Origin: DB1 sp049323655
Lineage (GTDB): Bacteria > Desulfobacterota > Desulfobulbia > Desulfobulbales > SURF-16
Direction of reading: 5' to 3'
Assembly: GCA_049323655.1 (NCBI GenBank)
Contig: JBMONO010000022.1
Coordinates: 1-64,000 of the forward strand
Length of the DNA: 64,000 nucleotides
Made by a program: the position numbers and the translations under genes. Position 1 is the stretch's first letter. Each line of letters opens with the position of its first letter. Positions 39,832 to 48,520 of the stretch are shown here, piece by piece. The notes beneath the pieces are model-generated. The model did no database searches and was not told the origin of the DNA. It saw nothing but the letters and a program-made list of their open reading frames with translations.

Positions 39832-40479
39832 ATGAAACTCATTCTTCTCGGCGCCCCCGGCGCCGGCAAAGGCACTGTGGCTAAAATGCTGACCAAAATC
39901 GACGGCTCCGTCCAGATCTCCACCGGTGACATCCTGCGCGGCGCCGTCCAGGCCGGCACCGAACTCGGCAAGGAGGCGGAAGGCTACATGAAGCGCGGCG
40001 ACCTCGTCCCCGACGCCCTGATCATGGGCATCATGGAAAAACGGCTGCAGGAACCGGACTGTCAGAAGGGCTTTCTGCTCGACGGTTTCCCCCGCACCAT
40101 TCCTCAGGCCGAGGCATTGAAGGAGCTGCTGGCCAAACTGGGCATCAAGCTGGACATGGTGGTTGCCATCGACGTGCCCCGCGACGTCATCTTCGACCGA
40201 CTCTGCACCCGCCGCACCTGCGAAAACGCCAAGTGCCAGGCGATCTACAACGTTAAGAGCAATCCCCCAAAAAAGGAAGGGATCTGCGACAAATGCGGCG
40301 CCGCCGTCATCCAGCGGGCGGATGAGACCCAGGAGGCCATCGCCCACCGGCTCGACACCTACAACGAGAAAACCGCTCCGCTGGCCGGCTTTTACGAAAA
40401 GGAAGGGATGCTGAAAACCATCACCGGCACCTCCAGCGACGTGGTGGTGGACGGCATCAAAAAAGCGCTGGGTATCTGA
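39832..40479 (+). CDS. adk: Adenylate kinase paralogue 2 (canonical)
   Basis: A 215-residue adenylate kinase. P-loop GAPGAGKGT (7-15), MKRGDLVPD, GFLLDGFPRTIPQAEAL, and a long LID with CTRRTCENAKC and CDKCGAAV. Enough Cys residues are present for the structural zinc, unlike the paralogue at 3620. Lower similarity of the LID close to the RAD segment (IQRADETQEA) is normal. It balances AMP, ADP and ATP. GGAGAA lies 7 bp before the ATG. trmFO starts on its stop codon (1-bp overlap). Confidence 0.95.
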   Translation: MKLILLGAPGAGKGTVAKMLTKIDGSVQISTGDILRGAVQAGTELGKEAEGYMKRGDLVPDALIMGIMEKRLQEPDCQKGFLLDGFPRTIPQAEALKELLAKLGIKLDMVVAIDVPRDVIFDRLCTRRTCENAKCQAIYNVKSNPPKKEGICDKCGAAVIQRADETQEAIAHRLDTYNEKTAPLAGFYEKEGMLKTITGTSSDVVVDGIKKALGI

Positions 40480-41813
40480 TGGCGGAGAGGTCGCTGACCA
40501 TTATCGGCGGTGGGCTGGCCGGTTGCGAGGCAGCCTGGCAGGCGGCCAGCCGCGGCTGCCGGGTAACGCTCTGGGACATGAAACCGCAGCGATTCAGCCC
40601 GGCCCACTCTTCCCCCGACCTGGCGGAACTGGTCTGCAGCAACTCCTTCCGCTCCGACGATCCCTTTTCCGCCGTCGGCCTGCTGAAGGAGGAGATGCGG
40701 CGGCTCGACTCGCTGATCATGGCGGCCGCCGCTGCGACCCAGGTACCGGCCGGCAAGGCCCTGGCCGTTGACCGGAGCCGTTTTGCCGCCTTGATCACCG
40801 AACGACTCGCCGCCCATCCGGCCATCGACATTCGCCGGGAGGAAATCACCCTGCTGCCCGCTCCGACCGGGGACAGACTGACCATCCTCGCCACCGGACC
40901 GCTGACCTCGGACCCCCTGGCCGCCTCTCTGCAAGAGATTACCGGCGACCACCTGGCCTTTTACGACGCCATTGCCCCCATCGTTGTCGCCGACTCCCTC
41001 GACCGCAGAGTCATCTACCAGGCATCCCGCTACGATGACGGCCCGGGCGACTATCTCAACTGCCCCTTTGACCGACAACAGTACCTGACCTTCACCGCCG
41101 CCTTGGCCGCGGCGGACAAGGTTGGCCTCAAACCCTTCGAAGAACCGCGATACTTCGAGGGCTGCCTGCCGATCGAGGTAATGCTGGAACGAGGTGAGGA
41201 TACCCTGCGCTTCGGCCCGATGAAACCGGTGGGCCTGCCAGACCCGCGCAGCGGACGCGATCCCTATGCCGTGGTCCAGCTCCGCAAGGAAAATACAGCG
41301 GGCACCCATTACAACATGGTCGGCTTCCAGACCAAACTCACCTATGCCGAGCAGAGACGGGTCTTCCGCCTCATTCCCGGCATGGAACAGGCGGAATTTG
41401 AGCGGCTGGGCAGCATCCACCGCAACACCTTTGTCTGCGGACCGGCGGTGCTCTCCCCCACCCTGCAACTGCAAAAGCGGCCGGACATCCTCCTCGCCGG
41501 CCAGATCACCGGGGTCGAGGGCTATGTGGAGTCAACCGCCATGGGCCTGCTGGCCGGCATCAACGCCGCCCTGCTGCTCGCCGGCAAAACACCGCCGCCG
41601 CCGCCGGCCGGCACCGCCCTCGGCGCGCTGATCCATCACCTCATTGCCAGCGATCCCCGCCATTTTCAACCCTCCAACGTCAACTTCGGCCTCTTCCCGG
41701 AACTGTCGCAACAGGGCAAACGCAAGGTGCCGAAAAAGATGCGCGGCCAGCTGCGCGCCGAACAGGCCCTTCACCTTCTCCGCGACTGGCAGGAAATGCT
41801 CTATGCCGGATGA
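40479..41813 (+). CDS. trmFO: Folate-dependent tRNA m5U54 methyltransferase
   Basis: A 444-residue TrmFO. FAD site IIGGGLAGCEAAWQAA (8-23), ELVCSNSFRSDD, FEGCLPIEVMLERGEDTLRFGPMKPVGL (split family signature), NMVGFQTKLTYAEQ, GQITGVEGYVESTAMGLLAG, and the C-terminal FQPSNVNFGLFPEL. It uses methylene-THF and FADH2 to make ribothymidine at position 54 of tRNA. It is coupled to adk2 in front, and its end overlaps the UDG-like gene by 11 bp. TrmFO rather than TrmA is usual in Gram-positives and several deltaproteobacteria. Confidence 0.95.
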   Translation: MAERSLTIIGGGLAGCEAAWQAASRGCRVTLWDMKPQRFSPAHSSPDLAELVCSNSFRSDDPFSAVGLLKEEMRRLDSLIMAAAAATQVPAGKALAVDRSRFAALITERLAAHPAIDIRREEITLLPAPTGDRLTILATGPLTSDPLAASLQEITGDHLAFYDAIAPIVVADSLDRRVIYQASRYDDGPGDYLNCPFDRQQYLTFTAALAAADKVGLKPFEEPRYFEGCLPIEVMLERGEDTLRFGPMKPVGLPDPRSGRDPYAVVQLRKENTAGTHYNMVGFQTKLTYAEQRRVFRLIPGMEQAEFERLGSIHRNTFVCGPAVLSPTLQLQKRPDILLAGQITGVEGYVESTAMGLLAGINAALLLAGKTPPPPPAGTALGALIHHLIASDPRHFQPSNVNFGLFPELSQQGKRKVPKKMRGQLRAEQALHLLRDWQEMLYAG

Positions 41814-42570
41814 CTCGCTTCTCCACCTGCTGCGCGACACCCGGCGGCTCCTCAACTTTCACCGCCATTGCGGTCTTCACTATCCCCTGACCAAAGCGCT
41901 GGACAATGCCCTCACGGAGCGCCATCCACCCGCCGCTCTCCCGGCAACACCGACCGCACCGGCGGAAATGAGCTCGGCCCGACCGGCGGAATCACAGCCG
42001 CCATCCGCCACCCTGGAAGATCTGAAAGGAGAAATTGTCGGCTGTCGGCGCTGTCCGCTGGCTGGTGATGGTGGCGTTATGCTGTTCGGTGAAGGCAGGG
42101 AAAACGAACCCGCCCTCTGCATCATCAGTGCCCCGCGCGGGATGACAGAGAGCGAAAAACACCAGACAATCAGCGGTGAGGCGAGGGAGCTGCTGGTCCG
42201 GATGCTGGCCGCCATCAACCTGACCATGGCGGATGTCTTCCTGACCAACATCGTCAAATGCCCGGCCACCAACGGGCCGGTCACGGCGGAACAGGCTGCC
42301 GCCTGTCTGCCCCTGCTGCTGCGTCAGCTCGACCTCCTCCGTCCCCGGGTCATCTGCACCATGGGGCAGCTGGCCAGTCAGGTCATGCTGAAGTCATCGG
42401 CTCCGCTGCTTGCCCTGCGCGGCCGCTTTCACACCATCCGTGGTCTGCCCCTGCTGGCGACCTTTCATCCTTCCCTGCTCCTGAAAAGCCCGGAAATGAA
42501 AAAAGCGGCCTGGCAGGACCTGCAGCTCATCCAGAAGAAACTTGCTCTGCCCGTGCCGGGCAAATTATGA
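41803..42570 (+). CDS. Divergent family 4-type uracil-DNA glycosylase-like protein
   Basis: A 255-residue protein. A 75-residue Pro/Ala-rich N-terminus precedes the UDG-like fold. Four Cys in the right places (CRRCP, about 82-85; NIVKCP; AAACLP) suggest the 4Fe-4S cluster of family 4 enzymes. Motifs DVFLTNIVKCPATNGPVT, VICTMGQLASQVML, LRGRFHTIRGLPLLATFHPS and W-DL near the end agree with the family. The catalytic motif 1, normally GEAPGxxE, reads SAPRGMTESEK here, so activity on uracil is uncertain. ATG 41803 overlaps the end of trmFO. It is convergent with marC. Confidence 0.75.
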   Translation: MPDDSLLHLLRDTRRLLNFHRHCGLHYPLTKALDNALTERHPPAALPATPTAPAEMSSARPAESQPPSATLEDLKGEIVGCRRCPLAGDGGVMLFGEGRENEPALCIISAPRGMTESEKHQTISGEARELLVRMLAAINLTMADVFLTNIVKCPATNGPVTAEQAAACLPLLLRQLDLLRPRVICTMGQLASQVMLKSSAPLLALRGRFHTIRGLPLLATFHPSLLLKSPEMKKAAWQDLQLIQKKLALPVPGKL

Positions 42571-42583
42571 GGCAAGACAGCGG

Positions 42584-43216
42584 TTATCCGGTCAGCAGAC
42601 CGCTCTGGCGGATACCGTCAAAGATAAATTGCACGGCCAGACCGCAGAGCAGCACGCCGAAGACGCGGCTGATCACCCGCATGCCGGTGACGCCGAGCAG
42701 CCGCATCAACCGGGTTGCGCCAAGGAGCGCGAGATAGGTGAAAAAGAGAATCACGGTCAGGGAGGAGAGAACGACAAGCTGACCGACGACATCGCCCTGG
42801 ACATCGGCCATCAGGAGAATCGAAGCGCCGATCGCCCCCGGACCGGCGATGAGCGGGGTGGCGAGGGGGAAAACGGAGATATCGTTTTTTGCCTCCGCCT
42901 CATGGGTCTCCTCGCTGGTGGCGCTGGTGGCGCCCGAGGGACGGGCAAACACCATTTCAATGCCGATCAGCAAAAGGAGGATGCCACCGGCGGTCCGTAA
43001 AGCAGCGAGGGAAATGCCGAAGGCGGCAAGCAGCGTCTCCCCCAGCAGGGCAAAGGCAAAAAGAATGACAGCGGCAATCAGGGTGCCCCGGCGCGCCATA
43101 GCCTGTCTGGCATGGGCTGATGCCGTGCCGGTCAGGGCGGCGAACATGGCGGCGACATCGATGGGGCCGATGGTGGCAAAAAAAGTCGCCAGACTGACCA
43201 CCGCGATTTCAATCAT
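42584..43216 (-). CDS. MarC family integral membrane protein
   Basis: A 210-residue protein with six hydrophobic segments. Typical parts are FFATIGPIDVAAMFAALT, GGILLLLIGIEMVF, the loop PLATPLIAGPGAIGASILL and a C-terminal VLLCGLAVQFIFDGI. Members were once thought linked to multiple antibiotic resistance, which was later not supported; some relatives export amino acids. It is the last gene after the TPR pseudo-receiver gene (45-bp gap). The substrate is not known. Confidence 0.88.
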   Translation of the reverse strand: MIEIAVVSLATFFATIGPIDVAAMFAALTGTASAHARQAMARRGTLIAAVILFAFALLGETLLAAFGISLAALRTAGGILLLLIGIEMVFARPSGATSATSEETHEAEAKNDISVFPLATPLIAGPGAIGASILLMADVQGDVVGQLVVLSSLTVILFFTYLALLGATRLMRLLGVTGMRVISRVFGVLLCGLAVQFIFDGIRQSGLLTG

Positions 43217-43261
43217 ACAGGGTGAATCCCGTCAGCATACCTCGGTCGCGCCCGACAGCCA

Positions 43262-44434
43262 TTACGTTTCCCCGCCAAAGACCAGGGCGAACAATCTCTT
43301 TGCCGCCTCTTCCTCCGGCTGCCTCTTCAGCCAGTCGAGGCACAGGGTCCGCGCCCTTTCCACCTCGCCCTGCCTGAGCAGGAGTTCTCCGAGCCGAAAC
43401 AGATAGCCGGAATGATCCGGCGCAAGCTTCAGGCACTTCTCATACTGAGCTGCCGCCTCGGCCAGTTTACCGCTTTTTTCCAGGGCCTCGGCAAACTGGG
43501 CAAAGACATAGACCGTTTCCGGCAATGGATCGACCGTCCGGTCAAGATAGGGGGCGGCATCAGCCAACCGGCCCCTTTTCAGAAAGGCCTTGCCGATCTT
43601 GATAAGGTTGAGGTCAGTGGGGTTCGAGGAAAAAATCCGGTCAAAAATCTGCCGGGCATTATCCTCCATCTCCATATCCAGATAAAGTTTGCCGAGATCA
43701 ATGGCCAGATCGGTGTTGAGCGGATTTTCCTTGTGGGCCTTGACCAAGAGCGAAAAGGCGTCCCCCTGGCAGCCGTCGAGCCGGCAGACCTTGGCAAGGA
43801 GATGGGCGCCCTTGCCGCTCCCGGCATTCCTGGCCAGATACTGGCGCAGAAACTGGCGGGCACGGTCGTTTTGACGGAGATGAAAATAGGCCTCGCTCAG
43901 GACAAAGAGGGCGTCGCCGTTGGTCTGCTCCTGGGCCAGCACCTCCCTGCCCAGTTGGACAGCCTGATCATATTTTTTCGCCAACAGCAGATTACGGGCC
44001 CTGCGCACCATCTGCTGAAATGGCGTAGCGTTCTTCCGTCGTTGCAGGATGGCATTGACCGATTTCAGCAGATCCTCGCCACTATAGGGCACCGCCAGGT
44101 AGCCATCCGCCAGCTCGTCCACCGCATAAAGCACCATGTCCTTGTTGCGGTTGTCCGAGGTCAGCAGCACCGGCAGGTCGGAGAGACCGACGGTTCGACG
44201 GATGAGGCGCAGTAATTCGAGGCCGCTCATGGCCGGCATGTTCATTTCGGTGATGACGAAATGGACCGATGCGCTCTTCATCACGCTGCGCGCTTCCACC
44301 CCGGAGTGGGCCAGACGCACCGCAACATGGCCCGCCTGGCGCAAAATTTCCGCATCGCGATCGAGTGTTTCCCGATTGACGCCAACCAGAAGAAAATCCA
44401 TCTCCTGCATCGGGGCTGCCTGACTGTCACTCAT
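43262..44434 (-). CDS. Pseudo-receiver domain fused to TPR repeats
   Basis: A 390-residue protein. Residues 13-130 have the receiver fold (FLLVGVNRETLDRDAEIL, VHFVITEMNMPAMSGLELL, PVLLTSDNR, GYLAVPYSGEDLLKSV). The phospho-acceptor Asp is Glu63, the first acidic pair is missing, and the usual Lys before Pro is Val. It therefore cannot be phosphorylated in the normal way and may mimic the active state. Residues about 140-385 hold about six TPR motifs (from FQQMVRRARNLLLAKKYDQA). TPR arrays bind proteins. It lies downstream of the hybrid kinase gene on the same strand (206-bp gap). Confidence 0.85.
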   Translation of the reverse strand: MSDSQAAPMQEMDFLLVGVNRETLDRDAEILRQAGHVAVRLAHSGVEARSVMKSASVHFVITEMNMPAMSGLELLRLIRRTVGLSDLPVLLTSDNRNKDMVLYAVDELADGYLAVPYSGEDLLKSVNAILQRRKNATPFQQMVRRARNLLLAKKYDQAVQLGREVLAQEQTNGDALFVLSEAYFHLRQNDRARQFLRQYLARNAGSGKGAHLLAKVCRLDGCQGDAFSLLVKAHKENPLNTDLAIDLGKLYLDMEMEDNARQIFDRIFSSNPTDLNLIKIGKAFLKRGRLADAAPYLDRTVDPLPETVYVFAQFAEALEKSGKLAEAAAQYEKCLKLAPDHSGYLFRLGELLLRQGEVERARTLCLDWLKRQPEEEAAKRLFALVFGGET

Positions 44435-44640
44435 AAAGCTCTCTCTCTGTTTTCTGACTCGTGTTGTCGCTGTCCGGCCTCACCTGGATAATTCTTTCAA
44501 TTGTTGTACCACAGCAAACAACGAGAGAACATATTTTTTTCTCCACCGCTCCGCTCTGCCGGCAAACACCGCCATCCCGGGCCAAGCCGCGACTGGAAGA
44601 CAAACTGATGGGTAACGACGGCTACCAGCATGAACAAACC

Positions 44641-47160
44641 CTAGCCGAGAATCTCCCGTAGTTTCCGCATCAGATTGGAGGGCATGACCGGCTTGGAGAG
44701 AAAATTGCGCTCGCTGTCGATAATAGTGTTGCGGTCGGCCTTGACGTCAAGATAACCGGACATGAAGAGGAGCTTGATGTCGGGTCGGATTTCCCGCAGT
44801 TTTTCGGCAAGGGCGGCACCGTCCATGCCCGGCATGATGAGATCGGTAAAGAGCAGGTCAATGGGGCCGGGATAGCTGGCCGCCACCTGCAGGGCCTCTT
44901 CCCCGCTGGCCGCTCCGAGCAGGGTGTAGCCCAGCGGCGCCAAGCTGTCGACAACAATCTGGCGGATGATCGCCTCGTCATCAACCACCAGTATGGTCTC
45001 ATTGCCGTAGCGCAGGCTCTTCTCCTCCCTTTGCTCCTCCACCTGCGCCATCGCTTCTCCGGTGGCCGGAAAATAGAGCTTGAAACTTGTCCCCGTTTCC
45101 GGCTCGCTGACGAGATCAATAAACCCCTTGTGCTGTTTGACGATATTATAGACCGTGGCCAGACCGAGCCCGGTCCCCTTGCCCGCCTGCTTGGTGGTGA
45201 AAAAGGGTTCAAAAACGTGCTCCTGCACCTCCGGTGCCATGCCGTGGCCGTTATCGGTGACCGTCAGCATGACATACGGTCCGGCTTCCACGTCCAGATG
45301 GCTCCGAGCATAATGGCCGTCCACCTGGACATTGGCGGTGCTGATCGTCAACCTGCCGCCTGAAGGCATGGCGTCCCGGGCATTAACGGCGAGATTCATG
45401 ACGGTCTGCTCGATCTGACCGGGATCAGCCTTGATGGCGCTGACCTCGGCGGCAAGCCGCAGGTCGAGGGCGACATCCTCGCCGATCATCCGCAGCAGCA
45501 TCTTGGCAAGGGATCGCACCGTGTCGTTGATATTGATGCTGCGCATCTCGAGCTGCCGTCTACGGGAAAAGGAGAGAAGCTGACGAACAAGGGCCGCTGC
45601 CTTTTCCCCGGCCTGCCGGATCACCGCCACATCCTCCCGCCAGCCCGGGTCATCATCCTTGCGCAGCAGGGCGAGTTCACTGTACCCCAGGATACTGCTC
45701 AGAATATTGTTGAAGTCATGGGCAACGCCGCCGGAGAGCCGACCGATTGCCTCCATCTTCTGGGCCTGGAGAAACTGCATCTCCAGTTTCTTGAATTCGG
45801 TCATGTCCTTGGCAAAGTGGATCACGCTCTTAAGCTCGCCGCCGGGCCCGACCACCGGCGAGGCGGAGACGAGAAAGGTTTTGCCTAATGATGCATGGAC
45901 GATCTCGGCCGTGTAGGGGGCGAATTTCTCCACTGCCTCGGGAGCCGGACAACCGACGCAGGGATCGGCGGCGCCGCTGAACAACGCGTAACATTTGCGG
46001 CCGATCACCTCCGCCGGCGGGCAGTTGAACATGGCGAAGGTGGCCCGGTTCGCCCGGGTAATGGTCAGATCGACATCCTGGAGGGTGACGACATCGCCGA
46101 TGGCGTCAAAGGTGCGCTCCCATTCCTCCTTGGCCTGGCGCAACTCCCTTTCAGAATCCTGCAACTGCTCGACGTGCCGCTGGAGACTTGCGGCAAGCTC
46201 TTTCATGAAACGGGCCAGGTCGCCCATCTCATCATCCGGCACCTCGGAGCCGACCTCATAGTCATACTGCTGCCGCTCGATGGCGGTGATGGCGGCCCGC
46301 TGGCGTTCGAGAAAGGCGCGAAAATAGCGGCTGACCCGCCACCAGAGGGCAATGGTCAGCAGAACGGCGGCAAGGCTGACAAAGACGATGATCAGAGTCA
46401 GGCGCTGCTGACGCACCCGGCTCTCCGTCGCGATCCCGGTCATACTCTCCTCGGCGAAGGTGAAAAAGTGCAGCGCCGTATCGGTGAGAAAATCCTCCCG
46501 GTCCCGAATGCCGAGCAGATTGAGATAGAGGGCCTCGGTGTTGCCGATCAGGGTATCAAAGAGAGTAATGAGGGCCGGATCAGCGGCAGCGGCAAGGACG
46601 CTTTGGCGAAGATCCTTCATGGCGGCGACGTTGCCGAGCTCCTGATGATGATAGACCTCGTCAAAACGAAACGGCAGGGCGTGAATTCCCCGGTAGAGGA
46701 CGAGGGCCTGCTCGGCCGGCAGCTCGGCCAGCATGCGGTCAAACTGGCGGGAAAGATCATTTTGCCTGTCATGAAGGAGAACATCCTCTTCGTAACGAGC
46801 AAACAGCTCATCAAAGGCGATCCGGTAATAGCCGAGATAACGGCGCACCGAGTCGATCCGGCTGCGGATGGCCGGGCTGAGCTCCTGTTGAGCGTCGGCC
46901 ATCATTTCCAGCAGCTCATCGGCCCGGGAGAACTCCTGCTCGAAGCGCGCCCGGTCAGGGGAACGGATCTGTCGCTTGTCCCCGATCTGGAAGGTGGAGA
47001 GCTCCCTGATCTGCAAATGAAAATCCTGAACCAGCCGCGTTTCGACGCCGGCCCGGTAAAGATCGCGGAGCCCCAGCGCCACCGTGCCGGCCAGAATGAC
47101 GGTGAGCGAGGTGAGGGAGACAAAGAGCAGAAAAACCTTTTTCGAGAGGCTGACGCGCAC
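44641..47160 (-). CDS. Hybrid sensor histidine kinase (periplasmic sensor, HAMP, PAS, HisKA, ATPase, receiver)
   Basis: An 839-residue protein. A first membrane helix (about 8-30) precedes a helical periplasmic domain (about 31-250). The second helix (about 252-275) leads to a HAMP-like linker. A PAS domain (about 350-470) has CYALFSGAADPCVGCPAPEA. The kinase core has GGVAHDFNNILSSILGYSEL (phospho-acceptor His), NLAVNARDAMPSGG (N box), LTVTDNGHGMAPEV (G1) and GKGTGLGLATVYNIV. The C-terminal receiver (about 720-839) has ILVVDDEAII, LLFTDLIMPGMDG (Asp) and SKPV (Lys). It starts 2 bp after a binding-protein gene, which probably supplies the signal. Confidence 0.94.
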   Translation of the reverse strand: MRVSLSKKVFLLFVSLTSLTVILAGTVALGLRDLYRAGVETRLVQDFHLQIRELSTFQIGDKRQIRSPDRARFEQEFSRADELLEMMADAQQELSPAIRSRIDSVRRYLGYYRIAFDELFARYEEDVLLHDRQNDLSRQFDRMLAELPAEQALVLYRGIHALPFRFDEVYHHQELGNVAAMKDLRQSVLAAAADPALITLFDTLIGNTEALYLNLLGIRDREDFLTDTALHFFTFAEESMTGIATESRVRQQRLTLIIVFVSLAAVLLTIALWWRVSRYFRAFLERQRAAITAIERQQYDYEVGSEVPDDEMGDLARFMKELAASLQRHVEQLQDSERELRQAKEEWERTFDAIGDVVTLQDVDLTITRANRATFAMFNCPPAEVIGRKCYALFSGAADPCVGCPAPEAVEKFAPYTAEIVHASLGKTFLVSASPVVGPGGELKSVIHFAKDMTEFKKLEMQFLQAQKMEAIGRLSGGVAHDFNNILSSILGYSELALLRKDDDPGWREDVAVIRQAGEKAAALVRQLLSFSRRRQLEMRSININDTVRSLAKMLLRMIGEDVALDLRLAAEVSAIKADPGQIEQTVMNLAVNARDAMPSGGRLTISTANVQVDGHYARSHLDVEAGPYVMLTVTDNGHGMAPEVQEHVFEPFFTTKQAGKGTGLGLATVYNIVKQHKGFIDLVSEPETGTSFKLYFPATGEAMAQVEEQREEKSLRYGNETILVVDDEAIIRQIVVDSLAPLGYTLLGAASGEEALQVAASYPGPIDLLFTDLIMPGMDGAALAEKLREIRPDIKLLFMSGYLDVKADRNTIIDSERNFLSKPVMPSNLMRKLREILG

Positions 47161-47162
47161 AG

Positions 47163-48293
47163 CTATCGTCCCTGCGGGCCACGGTCACCAGGTGACCGGT
47201 CATAGATCAGCTCCGGCACCCGCCCACCGATGGCCGCCTCCTTCACCCTGCCGTGCAGCATGCCGCCGGCAATCATCGCCTCCACCCAGAAGGCGACCCC
47301 GCGTTGCCAGTCCGCATCAAATTCCTCCACCCAGGTGATGGTGGGCAGGGAACGCCGCTCCATCGCCGGATCGATCTCCAGCCAGCGGGCGATCTGATCC
47401 GCGCTGCTGTCCGGATTCCTGGTGATGAACCGGTTCGCCTCCCGCAGAAGAGAGATCATCGCCTCAGCCACCTCTGGTTGCTCGGCAATATATCGCTCCG
47501 AGGCGGCCAGGGCGCAACAGGGGGTGGCGCGCCACTTGCCCGCCGGCGGCAGCTCATGGAGCAGGGCGACGATTTTCCCCACCCCCCGCACCTCGGCCAT
47601 GGCCGGAAAGGGTTGGTTGGTGACCACGCCGTCCACCAGGGCGTTTTCAAGGGCAGGCAGCAGATTCTTCTCGCCAAAGAGATTGACGAGGATCACATCC
47701 ACCGAACTATCGGCAATATCATGGGAAAAGGAAAGGCCGGCAGCCTGCAGGGCCTGTTCGAGGATGAGATGCTGGACCGACAGGCCGATCTTGTAGCCGA
47801 TCCGCAGCGGTGGATCGGCGGTCCGGGCAAGGGCGACAAAGCCCAGCCAGTCGTCAGCCGGCAGAGCGGGCCGCCCAACCAGGGCGGCGCCGTCAGCCAT
47901 CAGCGGGGCAACGATGCGGATGGCGCTGCCCTGATCGATGAACTTCAACATGGCCGGCACCCCGCCGGTGACCATGTCCTGCTGCTCCTCGGCCAGCCGG
48001 CGCACAAGCTCCTGGCCGCCGGTGTCCGCATCAATCACCACCCGGGCCAGCACCCTGTCCTGATCCAGCAGCTCATACTCGCTCCGCCAGATTTTTTCCT
48101 TGAGCCAGATGCCGCCATGCTTTCGGAAATACGCAGGATTCATCGCCGCAATAAAGAGCGAGGCATGATGATCGGTCGGGGCATGGCCGATCCGCAGCAG
48201 CGGCGGCTCCTTGGCCTCCCGGCCGCAGCCGACGAGGCTGCCCAGGGCGAAGAGAGTGAGAAGAAGGATGAAGGATAAGCCGGTTCTGGGCAT
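47163..48293 (-). CDS. Periplasmic substrate-binding lipoprotein (NMT1/SsuA-like)
   Basis: A 376-residue protein. The N-terminus FILLLTLFALGSLVGCG is a lipoprotein signal with the acylated Cys at about residue 23. The body shows the binding-protein fold of the nitrate/sulfonate/thiamine-precursor group: LLRIGHAPTDHHASLFIAAM, DMVTGGVPAMLKFIDQGS, LRIGYKIGLSVQHLILEQAL, DVILVNLF, LVDGVVTNQPFPAMAEV. No ABC permease or ATPase lies nearby. It is 2 bp upstream of a hybrid histidine kinase, so I infer that it presents a ligand to the kinase rather than feeding a transporter. The ligand is unknown. Confidence 0.85.
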   Translation of the reverse strand: MPRTGLSFILLLTLFALGSLVGCGREAKEPPLLRIGHAPTDHHASLFIAAMNPAYFRKHGGIWLKEKIWRSEYELLDQDRVLARVVIDADTGGQELVRRLAEEQQDMVTGGVPAMLKFIDQGSAIRIVAPLMADGAALVGRPALPADDWLGFVALARTADPPLRIGYKIGLSVQHLILEQALQAAGLSFSHDIADSSVDVILVNLFGEKNLLPALENALVDGVVTNQPFPAMAEVRGVGKIVALLHELPPAGKWRATPCCALAASERYIAEQPEVAEAMISLLREANRFITRNPDSSADQIARWLEIDPAMERRSLPTITWVEEFDADWQRGVAFWVEAMIAGGMLHGRVKEAAIGGRVPELIYDRSPGDRGPQGR

Positions 48294-48447
48294 GGGAAAT
48301 TTCCTGCCGAAAAAAAAAGAGTCTGCCGGGCAATGATCGACCCGGCACAGGGCATCACCTTTTGAGTGTACCGATCGCTTCCGCTTCTGTCAAAAAGTAA
48401 ATAATCGGACAGATCCCGATCCCGTCGGATGCCACCCGCTTTTCGCC

Positions 48448-48476
48448 TTGTTGCCGCTTTGCCAATCCGGTATGAT
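48448..48476 (+). promoter_or_regulatory. Sigma70-type promoter of the receiver-pyruvate kinase gene
   Basis: TTGTTG (48448-48453), 17 bp, TATGAT (48471-48476). The predicted start gives a leader of about 38 nt to the ATG at 48521. Confidence 0.5.
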
Positions 48477-48520
48477 CAAAAAAATGGCTTTCTCGCCCAC
48501 CCCAACAGAGGCGGACCCTC

